Assembly: GCA_009779195.1 (NCBI GenBank) | Contig: WRET01000018.1 | Coordinates: 1 to 51,351 of the forward strand | Length of the DNA: 51,351 nt | Source: Micrococcales bacterium | Lineage (GTDB): Bacteria; Actinomycetota; Actinomycetes; Actinomycetales; Cellulomonadaceae | Reading direction: 5' to 3' | Shown: one piece after another, positions 1 through 6,997 of the stretch | How positions within the stretch are numbered: position 1 is the stretch's first letter | Layout of the letters: the number at the start of each line of letters is the position of its first letter | Made by a program: the position numbers and the translations under genes | The notes under the pieces: model-generated | Seen by the model: the letters and a program-made list of their open reading frames with translations, nothing else | Told to the model about the DNA's origin: nothing | The model's database searches: none

Positions 1-79
1 CATAGTGGCCTAGTGCGCGGCCCTGCTAAGGCCGTGAAGGGGGTAACTCCTTCCGTGGGTTCAAATCCCACCGTCTCCG
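1..79 (+). tRNA. tRNA-Ser(GCT), 5' end cut off by the window
   Basis: The anticodon arm has the loop CTGCTAA, giving anticodon GCT, which reads AGC/AGT serine codons. A long variable arm follows, as expected for a class II tRNA. The T arm is GTGGG-TTCAAAT-CCCAC and the 3' acceptor strand is CGTCTCC followed by discriminator G. No CCA is encoded. The 5' acceptor strand lies outside the window. Confidence 0.93.
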
Positions 80-130
80 CTCGTTTCTGGGCGACCTGTG
101 CCCAGGTGCCCTGGGCTTCGGAAACTCGCC

Positions 131-199
131 ATGCAGCGGGGGCGCAGCCCCCGCACCCCACCCGGGGGCGACCCCCGGACCCCCTCTCGGCCCTTGGGC
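131..199. repeat. GC-rich double-dyad repeat downstream of tRNA-Ser
   Basis: Two adjacent perfect dyads, GCGGGGG/CCCCCGC and CCGGGGG/CCCCCGG, are followed by a tract ending CTCTCGGCCC. A nearly identical block lies at 51063-51125 behind tRNA-Leu. It could act as a tRNA-distal terminator or be a mobile repeat; there is no T-run. Confidence 0.7.
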
Positions 200-281
200 C
201 TTTGGATGGTCTGCTGGTGAGATGGAAGACCAGCCGCATCGTCTCGGCCCCTTGCGGGGCCATCGGCAAGACGACGCGCGA

Positions 282-377
282 GGGCGAGACAGTGGGGACG
301 GTTCCTGCTGTCTTGCCAGCTGCGCCGGTTCACGGCGCAGCGGGCAAGACTGAGGAACCGTCCCCACTGTCTCGCCC
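282..377. repeat. GGGGACGGTTCCT-family hairpin repeat, copy 1
   Basis: The outer arms at 282-306 and 353-377 are perfect 25-bp inverted repeats. Inside them are a TCTTGCC/GGCAAGA pair and a GCGCCG/CGGCGC pair, so the element folds into one long stem-loop. Further copies occur near 16934, 41484, 41651, 49213, 50756 and 51170. It resembles REP-type repeats. The stretch from 378 to 522 contains nothing I recognise. Confidence 0.85.
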
Positions 378-522
378 GGTCCCGCGTTGGGGAACAAGCC
401 CCGAGAACCTGCCAAGGCAAGGTTTTCAGGCGGGAGCAAGTCTTCAAACCCTTGCTTTCGCGTGAACGCCTTGCCTTGACAAGTGATCACGGGCTGGCGG
501 CTGGGAGACAGTGATGGTGGCG

Positions 523-927
523 TCACACGGCAAGGACTCGGACGTCAGGTCGAGGCGCCAGCAGGGTCATGTCGGCCGGGTTGCCGGTGGTGACGATAGA
601 CGGGGCAAACTCTTGGGCTGTCGCGGTGACGATGGCGTCTACGGTCAGGTCGCGTTTCTTCTTCTGGACAGCAGTGGCTCGTTCGCGCAGGGCACCAGCT
701 CGGGCAGCGATGGAGGGCGTGGTGTCGGTGAGAACAAGGCGACCGACGGTGTGCCAGTAGGCGGCGTCGCCAGGTCCGCCGGTCATCACCTCGGCGAGCA
801 CGACGGCGGGGACGACCGTCCGCCGGTCGTTCTGCCGCGCTGCGGCCAGGATGACCTGGATCCGACGGTCCTTGCGCACGATGGCTCTGAGCGCTTGCGA
901 ATCGAGGACAAGGGTCTCGGCGGTCAC
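523..927 (-). CDS. PIN-domain toxin (VapC-like)
   Basis: This 134-residue PIN-fold protein is probably the ribonuclease toxin of a type II toxin-antitoxin pair. Visible PIN acids are D9 in LVLDSQAL, the E of VLAEV, and D in TVDAIV. The usual last acidic position reads TTGNPADM, with Asn where many VapC proteins have Asp. Its start codon overlaps the stop of the upstream antitoxin by four bases (ATGA), so translation is coupled. The RNA target cannot be inferred. Length and gene order fit VapC; another PIN RNase subfamily is possible. Confidence 0.85.
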   Translation of the reverse strand: MTAETLVLDSQALRAIVRKDRRIQVILAAARQNDRRTVVPAVVLAEVMTGGPGDAAYWHTVGRLVLTDTTPSIAARAGALRERATAVQKKKRDLTVDAIVTATAQEFAPSIVTTGNPADMTLLAPRPDVRVLAV

Positions 928-1151
928 ACGGTCTCCCGCTCGATGGCGTCGATCTCTTCAGCGGTCACCGGCCCGTTGGCAGACTCCAGGTCAGCAAGCA
1001 GCAGGTCCAGCCTGTCTCGCTCGACCTGGCGTTGCAGGGCGCGAGCGATGTAGGCGGACTGGTTGCCACCTCCGACGAGCTTCTCGACCTCACCCCACAG
1101 GTCGGACTGGACCGTGAACGACTTGCGGACATACTCGGCACCGACCGTCAT
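924..1151 (-). CDS. Antitoxin of the PIN toxin locus
   Basis: This is a small antitoxin, about 75 residues, expected to bind and neutralise the adjacent PIN toxin and to repress its own promoter. The N-terminus (SFTVQSDLWGEVEKLV) has the beta-strand/helix pattern of ribbon-helix-helix proteins, and the C-terminal half is acidic as in toxin-wrapping tails. An in-frame ATG lies 12 bases upstream (1163). I prefer the internal ATG because a perfect -10 hexamer TATGAT ends seven bases before it, which fits a leaderless mRNA. No Shine-Dalgarno is present at either start. Confidence 0.8.
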   Translation of the reverse strand: MTVGAEYVRKSFTVQSDLWGEVEKLVGGGNQSAYIARALQRQVERDRLDLLLADLESANGPVTAEEIDAIERETV

Positions 1152-1157
1152 GCCAAT

Positions 1158-1178
1158 GATCATACCACGAGTATTATC
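1158..1178 (-). promoter_or_regulatory. Toxin-antitoxin promoter and palindromic operator
   Basis: On the minus strand GATAATAC and GTATGATC form an imperfect inverted repeat (7 of 8 pairs) around TCGTG. The right half contains the -10 hexamer TATGAT (1159-1164). An antitoxin bound here would cover the RNA polymerase site, giving autorepression. Confidence 0.6.
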
Positions 1179-1480
1179 GCAGTGTCTGCCGCCGCACCAT
1201 CACCACGTTGTTCTCCTCGGCTCGCCGGTGCAGACATCGGTCCGCAGGCGGTCCGGGTCGACACCGGCGACGGTAGCCGACGCGGCGACGAACTGCTTGC
1301 GCGGCACGAACCGTCGCCGCAACGGAACCGACTGCGCGACCGCCCCAGGGGGTCTTGGGTTTCGGTGTCGAACCGGTGTCGTGGAGCTGGCCACCGGCTG
1401 GGCCGCTGCTGGTTGGTGCTGAGGCAGCCGGGTGTCCCACATATTGGTCGTCTATCTCACCCTACGACACCTGGCCCATT
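1179..1480. other. Intergenic stretch with no supported gene
   Basis: No open frame here has a convincing start and composition. One minus-strand frame between about 1200 and 1330 reads FVPRKQFVAASATVAGVDPD, which looks coding-like and may be the tail of a decayed antitoxin. I cannot support a gene. Confidence 0.35.
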
Positions 1481-1549
1481 CGATGTCGATGCCTCGGCGG
1501 TGATGTCGAGGGTTAAGCCCTCGACATCACCGCACAAGCATCGACATCG
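1481..1549. repeat. Nested perfect inverted repeat (GATGTCGA palindrome)
   Basis: The outer arms CGATGTCGATGC (1481-1492) and its complement (1538-1549) match over 12 bp. The inner arms GGTGATGTCGAGGG (1499-1512) and complement (1518-1531) match over 14 bp around the loop TTAAG. Six-base internal loops separate the two stems. All four arms share GATGTCGA. It lies 3' of the AlbA-domain gene and could end its transcript, but there is no T-tract. Confidence 0.85.
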
Positions 1550-1613
1550 TCTCCTTCTCGACGTGGTTGGGGGTGGCCATCCTTGATGGCCTGCTCGACC
1601 GGGCCGCCAGGGC
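1549..1613 (+). pseudogene. Antitoxin remnant with in-frame internal deletion
   Basis: In one frame this reads VSFSTWLG and then ILDGLLDRAAR. The intact antitoxin at 4157-4417 has VSFSMWLG and ILDDLLDRAAR at matching places, with about 35 codons between them that are missing here. DNA matches are GTCTCCTTCTCGA.GTGG.TGGG and ATCCTTGATG.CCTGCTCGACC. No start codon or N-terminus remains. The left edge touches the nested inverted repeat and the right edge touches the AlbA gene stop. Confidence 0.75.
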
Positions 1614-3059
1614 TCACTCGGGTGGGAGCCTGCGGTAGGTGGTGGAACGGTCGCCTTGGCCACCGTCGACCGCGACGAAACCAGCGTCTGCCAGACTGGC
1701 CAGGGCGTAGGCGACCTGGCGACGTGTGAGGCCGGTGCGTCGTTCGATGTCCGCGGCGGTGGCTGTCGCGGTGCCGATCGCCTGCCATACCAGTGCGGCG
1801 TTGGTCGACGTCCGGGCGACAGCATCAGGTGTGGGGCTCGCCGCGGGTGTGGGGCCGCCGGGTTCGCAGCGGTAGATGATGGCGGTGAACGACACGCCAG
1901 TGTCGATGAACACCGGGTCGGGCAGGTCGGCCTCGCGCAGGGCGGTGCGGACCTCGCCGATCCCGCCGCCCTCGCTTTCGACGATCCGGCGGCCGTCGTT
2001 GGTGCGTACATGCCGCGCTGTGTCGTAGAGGAACTCGTTGACCGCGGACTTGCCACGGGGGGTGCCGAGCTGGTCGCGGCTCACGCCCCACAGGCCGCCA
2101 GGACTGGTGATGACGAGCCGGTCGGGCAGCAGCCTGATCTCCACGCTCTTGGACTGGGTGCGCGGCGACAGGTCCCGGTGGACCAACGCGTTGGACACCA
2201 GCTCGCGCACAGCCGTCGGGGGGATCTCCGGCTGGTCGCGGGCGTGACCGTCGGGGGTGTAGACGACCGCCTGGCGGGTGTTGCGGGCAACCCATTCCAC
2301 GCTCAGGTCGAGCAGGTCGGGGACCGGTCCGTCGAAATGCGCTAGGTCACCCAGGCGCACACCTGCGCCGGCTGGCCTGCTCGCTGCCGTCACCGACAAC
2401 GACGGAACGTACTTCTGCGGGTACTGGCCCAGGCCGTACAGGCCGGCGAGAGCGAGGTTCGTGCCGTGGACGATGCCTTTGGCGTCCAAGACCGCAAGGT
2501 CGGGCTCGTCGGCCAGACGGCGCGAGGACTGGCGGACCCCAGCCAAGAACGCGTGCAGCAGGTCGGGGTCTAGGTCGTCGGTGCTGGAGCGTTCCACAGG
2601 CATGCAGTCGTACCGGGGCCGGTCCTGCAGAGCGACGAGTTGGGCGACCTCCGGGTCAGACATCGAGTAGTCGCCGTCGGCCTGGCGCAGGTACGCCCGC
2701 CCGCCCGTGCGGCAGGGCTTGTCGGCGCTCGGCAGGCCCAGGACCCGCGCGACCAGCACGTCCTTGCCGTCCAACGCCACAGTGTCGAACTCGACCTGGA
2801 CTGGGGGAACGACTGTGCGTGCCTGGGCGCAGACCCCCGCTTCGAGCACGGCCACGTCACGGACCCCGACGATGGCGAAACCCTGCTTCTCGTCCACCCC
2901 CAGCACGACCAGCCCACCGTCGGGCATGTTCCCGAACGCGCACAGCGTCTCGGTGAGGCGAGGGCACCCACCGGTGGCACGTTTGACTTCGACCAACGTC
3001 GAGTCCCCACCGCGGTGCCGCAGGTCAGCCAACACATGGCGCAGTTCGTCCGCAGACAT
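1614..3059 (-). CDS. AlbA_2/Schlafen-type ATP-binding transcriptional regulator
   Basis: This protein of about 481 residues belongs to the family often annotated as a putative regulator or RecG-like ATP-binding protein. The N-terminal third carries the AlbA_2 (Schlafen AlbA) signature (VEVKRATGG, then ETLCAFGNMPDGG and VVLGVDE). The middle has a GHKL-like HATPase_c_4 region with the N-box ELVSNALVHRD and SPGGLW. The C-terminus looks like a winged helix (IERRTGLTRRQVAYALASL). It is probably a DNA-binding regulator; its ligand and targets are unknown. I start at the internal ATG (MSADELRHVL), the usual family start; another ATG lies 18 bases upstream inside the promoter repeat. The gene sits between an antitoxin remnant and a repeat that also lies next to a toxin-antitoxin locus. 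Confidence 0.85.
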   Translation of the reverse strand: MSADELRHVLADLRHRGGDSTLVEVKRATGGCPRLTETLCAFGNMPDGGLVVLGVDEKQGFAIVGVRDVAVLEAGVCAQARTVVPPVQVEFDTVALDGKDVLVARVLGLPSADKPCRTGGRAYLRQADGDYSMSDPEVAQLVALQDRPRYDCMPVERSSTDDLDPDLLHAFLAGVRQSSRRLADEPDLAVLDAKGIVHGTNLALAGLYGLGQYPQKYVPSLSVTAASRPAGAGVRLGDLAHFDGPVPDLLDLSVEWVARNTRQAVVYTPDGHARDQPEIPPTAVRELVSNALVHRDLSPRTQSKSVEIRLLPDRLVITSPGGLWGVSRDQLGTPRGKSAVNEFLYDTARHVRTNDGRRIVESEGGGIGEVRTALREADLPDPVFIDTGVSFTAIIYRCEPGGPTPAASPTPDAVARTSTNAALVWQAIGTATATAADIERRTGLTRRQVAYALASLADAGFVAVDGGQGDRSTTYRRLPPE

Positions 3060-3074
3060 CACCCGTCGAGTGTA

Positions 3075-3136
3075 CATCTACATCTACACTGAGTGTACAT
3101 CTGGTGCCCAGATTGTATATGTGAGGCGTCTGCCCA
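3075..3136. repeat. 62-bp dispersed repeat, copy A (AlbA gene promoter region)
   Basis: This block matches 4862-4923 without gaps at 55 of 62 positions. It contains GAGTGTACATCT-like units also seen at 3069-3080 and 3091-3102, with looser forms at 3142-3152 and 3166-3176. It covers the upstream region of the AlbA-domain gene, so these units may be operator half-sites. Confidence 0.75.
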
Positions 3137-3335
3137 GGTGAAAGTGTATGTCTAGATATGCAGCAAGTGTAGATCTGGTACAGTCCTGTGTGTCTGGCAG
3201 TGTGCGCAGCACGCCGCGCCGTTGACAGGACCACTGTGCTGGGTCACCGACACCAGGTCGACACCACCGGCGGGATCCCTCGGCGCAGACCAGTCCCGAT
3301 GATCCACGACGACATTCCGTCACCCTTCTGACCAG

Positions 3336-3368
3336 GCAAGACATGGGAACCGTCCCCAATGTCCTCGC
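3336..3368. repeat. Degenerate half copy of the GGGGACGGTTCCT hairpin repeat
   Basis: GGCAAGACATGGGAACCGTCCCC followed by AATGTCCTCGC matches the right arm of the full elements with several substitutions. There is no left arm. It lies just upstream of the DUF6882 gene. Confidence 0.55.
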
Positions 3369-3406
3369 GTCTCACTACCGATATCGTGCCGGGTTAAGGT
3401 TTGCCC

Positions 3407-4108
3407 ATGGCTGAATCGTCGTTGTTCTCCTCGCTCGTGGACCGGGGAGCGTTCCTCGCCCACGAAAAGCAGATCCGTCTCGCCGAGATCGTGGACGGGC
3501 ACGACCAGTGGGACGCCGACCTGGAGGTCCCGAGCCTGACCTTCACATTCGCCGACCGCACTTTGGTGTACCAAGCACAGCTGCTGGGGTCGGCGGCACC
3601 GGGTCCCGACAGCTGGCTGTGGGGGTGGGCCAACGACTCGGTCTCCGGTGCGGGCACCGAGATGGCGCGCTGGTTGTGCGACGTCGGACAACGTGACCGG
3701 ATCCCTGAGCTGTGCACGCCGGAGATCCCCCTTGGCCCGGCGGGTATGGAAGCGCCTGAGGCGTTTTGGTACCGCCTGGTGTTCGCGGTCACCGCGCTCG
3801 TCCCTGACTGGGACGGGTACTACGCCCCCGACATCGGTGGCGGCGCTATCGGGCCGCTGCTCGTGCGTCACCCTGCGCTTGCGCTGCCCCCACCAGACCT
3901 CATGCGTGTGGTCCGTGTGCTGAGCGAAGGTGTGTCGACAGTCCGGGTCACCGACCACCGTGCCGCGGTCGCGTCCTACGCCGCGCTGCGCGGCATCGCG
4001 TGTACGGGGACGGCCGACGGCTGCGTGCTCGCCCTGCCCGAAGGCACGCTTGAGCTCACCTTCGACCATCTCAACCGCCTCGGTGGGCTCCGCTCGTCAA
4101 CACAGTGA
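3407..4108 (+). CDS. DUF6882 domain protein
   Basis: This is a cytoplasmic protein of about 233 residues with no signal peptide or membrane segment. The N-terminal two thirds fit the DUF6882 family: a beta-rich stretch (LTFTFADRTLVYQAQLLGS), then the typical AAPGPDSWLWGWAN motif, and later YYAPDIGGG. No function is established for this family. I use the ATG at 3407, since AAGG lies seven bases upstream; a TTG two codons earlier is less likely. It is flanked by toxin-antitoxin genes, but nothing in the sequence ties it to them. Confidence 0.85.
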   Translation: MAESSLFSSLVDRGAFLAHEKQIRLAEIVDGHDQWDADLEVPSLTFTFADRTLVYQAQLLGSAAPGPDSWLWGWANDSVSGAGTEMARWLCDVGQRDRIPELCTPEIPLGPAGMEAPEAFWYRLVFAVTALVPDWDGYYAPDIGGGAIGPLLVRHPALALPPPDLMRVVRVLSEGVSTVRVTDHRAAVASYAALRGIACTGTADGCVLALPEGTLELTFDHLNRLGGLRSSTQ

Positions 4109-4128
4109 CTGCTCGGATCACTCCAGTC

Positions 4129-4150
4129 GGTACTACCGTGGTGCTACCAT
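4129..4150 (+). promoter_or_regulatory. Toxin-antitoxin promoter and operator
   Basis: GGTACTACC-GT-GGTGCTACC is an imperfect palindrome (7 of 9 pairs) at 4129-4148. TACCAT (4145-4150) fits a TANNNT -10 hexamer ending six bases before the GTG start, so the mRNA is probably leaderless. The layout matches the promoter of the locus at 523-1151. Confidence 0.55.
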
Positions 4151-4156
4151 TGGGGT

Positions 4157-4417
4157 GTGACCGTCGTGAAGAAGTCCGTCTCGCTGGACTCGCAGCTTGC
4201 TGAGCAGGTGCGTCAGGCTGCGGCTGATGAGGGGGTCTCCTTCTCGATGTGGCTGGGCGCGGCAGCGAGCGACCAGCTCACTTTGCGGGCTGGGCGTGCG
4301 GCGCTCGCCGAGTACGAGGCCGAGGCTGGGCCCCTCACCGAGGTCGAGCTGGCCGAGGGTGGGCGCATCCTTGATGACCTGCTCGACCGTGCCGCCAGGA
4401 CCCAGAGCGCCGCGTGA
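4157..4417 (+). CDS. Ribbon-helix-helix antitoxin
   Basis: This 86-residue antitoxin begins with the RHH pattern KKSVSLDSQLAEQVRQAAAD followed by SFSMWLGAAAS, a DNA-binding fold for autorepression. The C-terminal half is acidic (EYEAEAGPLTEVELAE) and probably wraps the PIN toxin encoded next. The GTG start has no Shine-Dalgarno at useful spacing, in line with a leaderless transcript. The stop codon overlaps the first base of the toxin start (TGATG). A deleted relative of this gene lies at 1549-1613. Confidence 0.87.
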   Translation: MTVVKKSVSLDSQLAEQVRQAAADEGVSFSMWLGAAASDQLTLRAGRAALAEYEAEAGPLTEVELAEGGRILDDLLDRAARTQSAA

Positions 4418-4788
4418 TGCCTGGGCTGACCTACGACACTGGTGCCCTGATCGCCGCAGAGAAGAACGACCGCACGATGTGGGCACTGCACGCCGCCGCG
4501 CTGAGCCGCGGTCTGGTCCCGACCGTCCCTGCCGGAGTGCTGGGCGAAGCATGGCGTGGGGGACCACAAGCCCACCTGTCTCGGCTGCTGCGTGCGTGCC
4601 GTGTCGAACCGCTCACGGAACCGCAGGCCCGGGCCATCGGCAGGCTCGCCGCTGCGAGCGGCCTGGACGACACGGTCGACCTGGCCGTCGCTGAGGGGGC
4701 TCTGCGCCGCGAGGACGTGGTCGTCACCTCCAACCCGACCCACATTGCCCAGGCGTCCGATGGGCACCTCGTCGTGCATATCGTGTGA
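4417..4788 (+). CDS. PIN-domain toxin (VapC-like)
   Basis: This 123-residue PIN protein is the likely ribonuclease partner of the preceding antitoxin. Acidic PIN positions are visible in LTYDTGALIAAEK, GEAWRGG and LDDTVDLAVAEGA. As in the toxin at 523-927, the last motif reads TSNPTHI, with Asn in place of the common Asp. It begins on the overlapping TGATG junction, a typical coupled arrangement. The cleaved RNA cannot be inferred from the sequence. Confidence 0.86.
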   Translation: MPGLTYDTGALIAAEKNDRTMWALHAAALSRGLVPTVPAGVLGEAWRGGPQAHLSRLLRACRVEPLTEPQARAIGRLAAASGLDDTVDLAVAEGALRREDVVVTSNPTHIAQASDGHLVVHIV

Positions 4789-4861
4789 TCCCGTCCGAGC
4801 CGCCGCGTCTGAGCCGGGATCCACAGGTTTTCGCCGTCTCGAGCGTCGCCTGGTAGGTGCG

Positions 4862-4923
4862 CATCTACATCCACACTGAGTGTGCATCTGGCGCCCAGAG
4901 TGTGTGTCTGAGGCGTCTGCCCA
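4862..4923. repeat. 62-bp dispersed repeat, copy B
   Basis: This copy matches 3075-3136 at 55 of 62 positions. It lies 73 bases downstream of the PIN toxin, and no gene starts from it on either strand. The remaining bases from 4924 to 5029 show nothing further. Confidence 0.75.
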
Positions 4924-5029
4924 TGGGGCGCCTTCACCAGGCTCTTGCACGAGTCCACGTCGTGGTGGGGTACCGCAGAGGCGGTCGCAGCCGACGCCGG
5001 GCGGTCCCGTGGTGAAGACTGCGCGGCTG

Positions 5030-5341
5030 TTACCACCGCGGAGGTGGACCGATGACAGAAATCGATATGGTCCCAGGGGCGTGCACCACGACCTGGGACC
5101 TGTAGACGACTTGGTACCTCATGCCAGGTTGGACGACGATCTGAGCTCCTGCTGCTCCGCACATTTTCCCCATGTACGGGTATGCCATCTGCATGATGTG
5201 CGGACCGGGAGGAAGGTCGATCTCCAAGGGCCGCTTTTGTGGGACCGTGTACCGGACGGCGTTGTCGATCACGCAGTCGAGGTCAGACCTCAGCAAAAAT
5301 TGTCCGGGGAACTTCTCAAAACGAAGTATCACATTGCCCAT
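5030..5341 (-). CDS. Small beta-rich protein of unknown function
   Basis: This 103-residue protein has no signal peptide or membrane helix and no recognisable enzyme motif. Its pattern is a short beta-sandwich: strands around VILRFEKFPGQFLL, PLEIDLPPGPHIMQMAYPY and AQIVVQPGMRYQVVYRS. The 'PPGPH...' and 'V.PG..Y' turns recall PEGA/DUF2846-like beta domains, which is only a fold-level guess. I start at the ATG preceded by AGAGG eight bases upstream, not the ATG nine codons earlier. It has its own transcription direction, facing the repeat at 4862-4923. Confidence 0.6.
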   Translation of the reverse strand: MGNVILRFEKFPGQFLLRSDLDCVIDNAVRYTVPQKRPLEIDLPPGPHIMQMAYPYMGKMCGAAGAQIVVQPGMRYQVVYRSQVVVHAPGTISISVIGPPPRW

Positions 5342-5452
5342 GCGACCGTCCTCTCTCTGGCTTCGCACGCGGGGTCCGGGGTCTGGAACGACAGCGGCAC
5401 TGTACCTCGGCAGGACGATGGGCTGGGCGACCGGTGCTGAGTCCCTGGAAGA

Positions 5453-5491
5453 CCGCTGTCCTGGGTTACGGCGCGTAAACCAGGACAGCGG
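5453..5491. terminator. Stem-loop terminator after the SDR gene
   Basis: CCGCTGTCCTGG (5453-5464) pairs perfectly with CCAGGACAGCGG (5480-5491), and inner GGTTAC/GTAAAC adds partial pairing. It begins ten bases past the SDR stop on the minus strand. There is no long T-run. Confidence 0.7.
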
Positions 5492-5500
5492 GCTGGGAGG

Positions 5501-6280
5501 TCAGCTGAGCTGGCCGCCGTCGACGCGCAGCTGGTCGCCGGAGACGAACGACGAGGCGTCGGAGGCGAGGAACAGCACGGCGTTGGCGATCTCGGCGGCT
5601 TCGGCGTAGCGGCCCAGGGGGATACCCGAGGCGATACCCTGTTCGGCCTCGGTGGCGTGGCCGGGGGCAAAACCTTCTTCGAGGCGGCGCATCATCTGGG
5701 TGTTGACCGGGGACGGGTGGACCGAGTTGATACGCACCTTGTGCCCGGCGGACTCGTTCGCGGCGAGCCGGGTCAGGCCGGTGATGGCGAACTTAGAAGT
5801 GACGTACGGGGTGACACCCAGGCCAGGTCCGGCGGTCAGGCCGCCGACCGACGATGTGTTGATGACCGAGCCGGCCTTCTTGGCGTACATGATGGGCAGC
5901 ACATACTTCAGCCCGAGGTAGCAGCCGCGGACGTTGATCGCCATCACTCGGTCGAAGTCGGCGATGTCCTGGTCGACCAGAGGTGCGACCTTGCCTTCGA
6001 TACCAGCGTTGTTGAAGAACACGTCGATGGTGCCGAACGCCGCGACGGTGGCATTGACGTAGTTCTTGACGTCGTCCTCCTTGGAGACGTCCGCAGAAAT
6101 CGTGATGAGCCTGTCGCCTGCCCCGATCTGTGCGGCGACGGAGGCGAGCGCCTCTGCGGAGATGTCTACCAGGGCAACTTTGGCGCCTTGGTCGATAAAC
6201 GCCTGGGCCGCGGCGGCACCAATACCGCCCGCTCCTCCGGTGATCAGCGCCACTTTGTCCTTGAGGTCGTCGTAGACCAT
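5501..6280 (-). CDS. SDR family NAD(P)-dependent oxidoreductase
   Basis: This is a classical short-chain dehydrogenase of 259 residues, the normal family length. The Rossmann cofactor motif TGGAGGIG is at 14-21 and NNAG at 90-93. The catalytic Ser-Tyr-Lys set is S144, Y159 and K163 in PYVTSKFA. D39 after the second strand (VALVDIS) favours NAD(H) over NADP(H). The C-terminal GDQLRVDGGQLS is typical of SDRs of the glucose/3-oxoacyl reductase type. The substrate cannot be assigned. It is monocistronic, with a stem-loop behind it. The 222 bases between it and the lipoprotein gene hold no recognised feature. Confidence 0.93.
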   Translation of the reverse strand: MVYDDLKDKVALITGGAGGIGAAAAQAFIDQGAKVALVDISAEALASVAAQIGAGDRLITISADVSKEDDVKNYVNATVAAFGTIDVFFNNAGIEGKVAPLVDQDIADFDRVMAINVRGCYLGLKYVLPIMYAKKAGSVINTSSVGGLTAGPGLGVTPYVTSKFAITGLTRLAANESAGHKVRINSVHPSPVNTQMMRRLEEGFAPGHATEAEQGIASGIPLGRYAEAAEIANAVLFLASDASSFVSGDQLRVDGGQLS

Positions 6281-6502
6281 GGGTGTTCCCTTTCGGTGAG
6301 TTCGAGCGCCACATGGTGCTCGAACCTGAGGCTACCTGCCATAGGCGTCCGTTCGCTCTCGTCGACGGCGTGTCCCAAGAGTCTGGCTCGACTGGATGGG
6401 CCTGTCGGCCAAAGGGCGCGCGGCACGGGGCTCTGCGTACGGCCTCGTCGAGGTCAGGGCTCAGAGGACCGTCGGCTCGCGGTCAGACCAGCAACAGAAG
6501 GG

Positions 6503-6997
6503 TCAGCCCAGGCCCTCGAGGGACTGGGTGAGGGTCGGCTGCCCGTCGTCCGTCACCACGACACACGTGACGGTTTTGTGGAGCCCGCCCCACGACCCAA
6601 CGTCGGGGGCGATGTAGCCCGGGTCGACTCCCAGGGACTCCCAGCCCTCACCGATGAAAGACTCGACCTTGTCCAGGCACTTCGTTGTCACTTCTTCTTC
6701 GAATTCGTCACCGACCGGACTGGACGCCTTCGACTTATAGTCGCCGACAACCTGGGCGTCGTGCGGGTTCGAGCAGTCCTCGACCGGGACCTTCTGTCTG
6801 GTGGTCTCCGCCCACATGATGCAGACGCCGGTCTTGAGCCCCGACTGTTTGACCCCGTCGCTGTCTGTCTTCGCCGACGCTGACGCCGACGCGACCGCGT
6901 CACGCAGGTCGTCGACCACCGAGCAGGAGCTGAGGGCGACAGCCAGGGCGACGGCAGCGCCAGCAGCAAAAATTGTCGTACGAAGGTTCGCGTTCAT
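6503..6997 (-). CDS. Secreted lipoprotein, septum-formation-like domain
   Basis: A lipoprotein signal peptide is clear: a short basic start, a hydrophobic AAGAAVALAVA stretch and the lipobox LSSC with the lipidated cysteine at 25. A low-complexity Ala/Ser linker follows. The exported domain holds paired cysteines (GVCIMW, EDCSNPHDAQVVG, KCLDKV, TVTCVVV), resembling the 'septum formation' domain of small actinobacterial surface proteins. The biochemical role is unknown. It is transcribed divergently from the purine permease; the shared 230-base upstream region (6998-7227) shows no clear operator. Confidence 0.85.
   Translation of the reverse strand: MNANLRTTIFAAGAAVALAVALSSCSVVDDLRDAVASASASAKTDSDGVKQSGLKTGVCIMWAETTRQKVPVEDCSNPHDAQVVGDYKSKASSPVGDEFEEEVTTKCLDKVESFIGEGWESLGVDPGYIAPDVGSWGGLHKTVTCVVVTDDGQPTLTQSLEGLG

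Noticed and set aside
1200-1442. Minus-strand open frame between the antitoxin and the nested palindrome
   Set aside because: A stretch looks coding-like, but there is no plausible start, no family match and no conserved end; kept only as possible debris.
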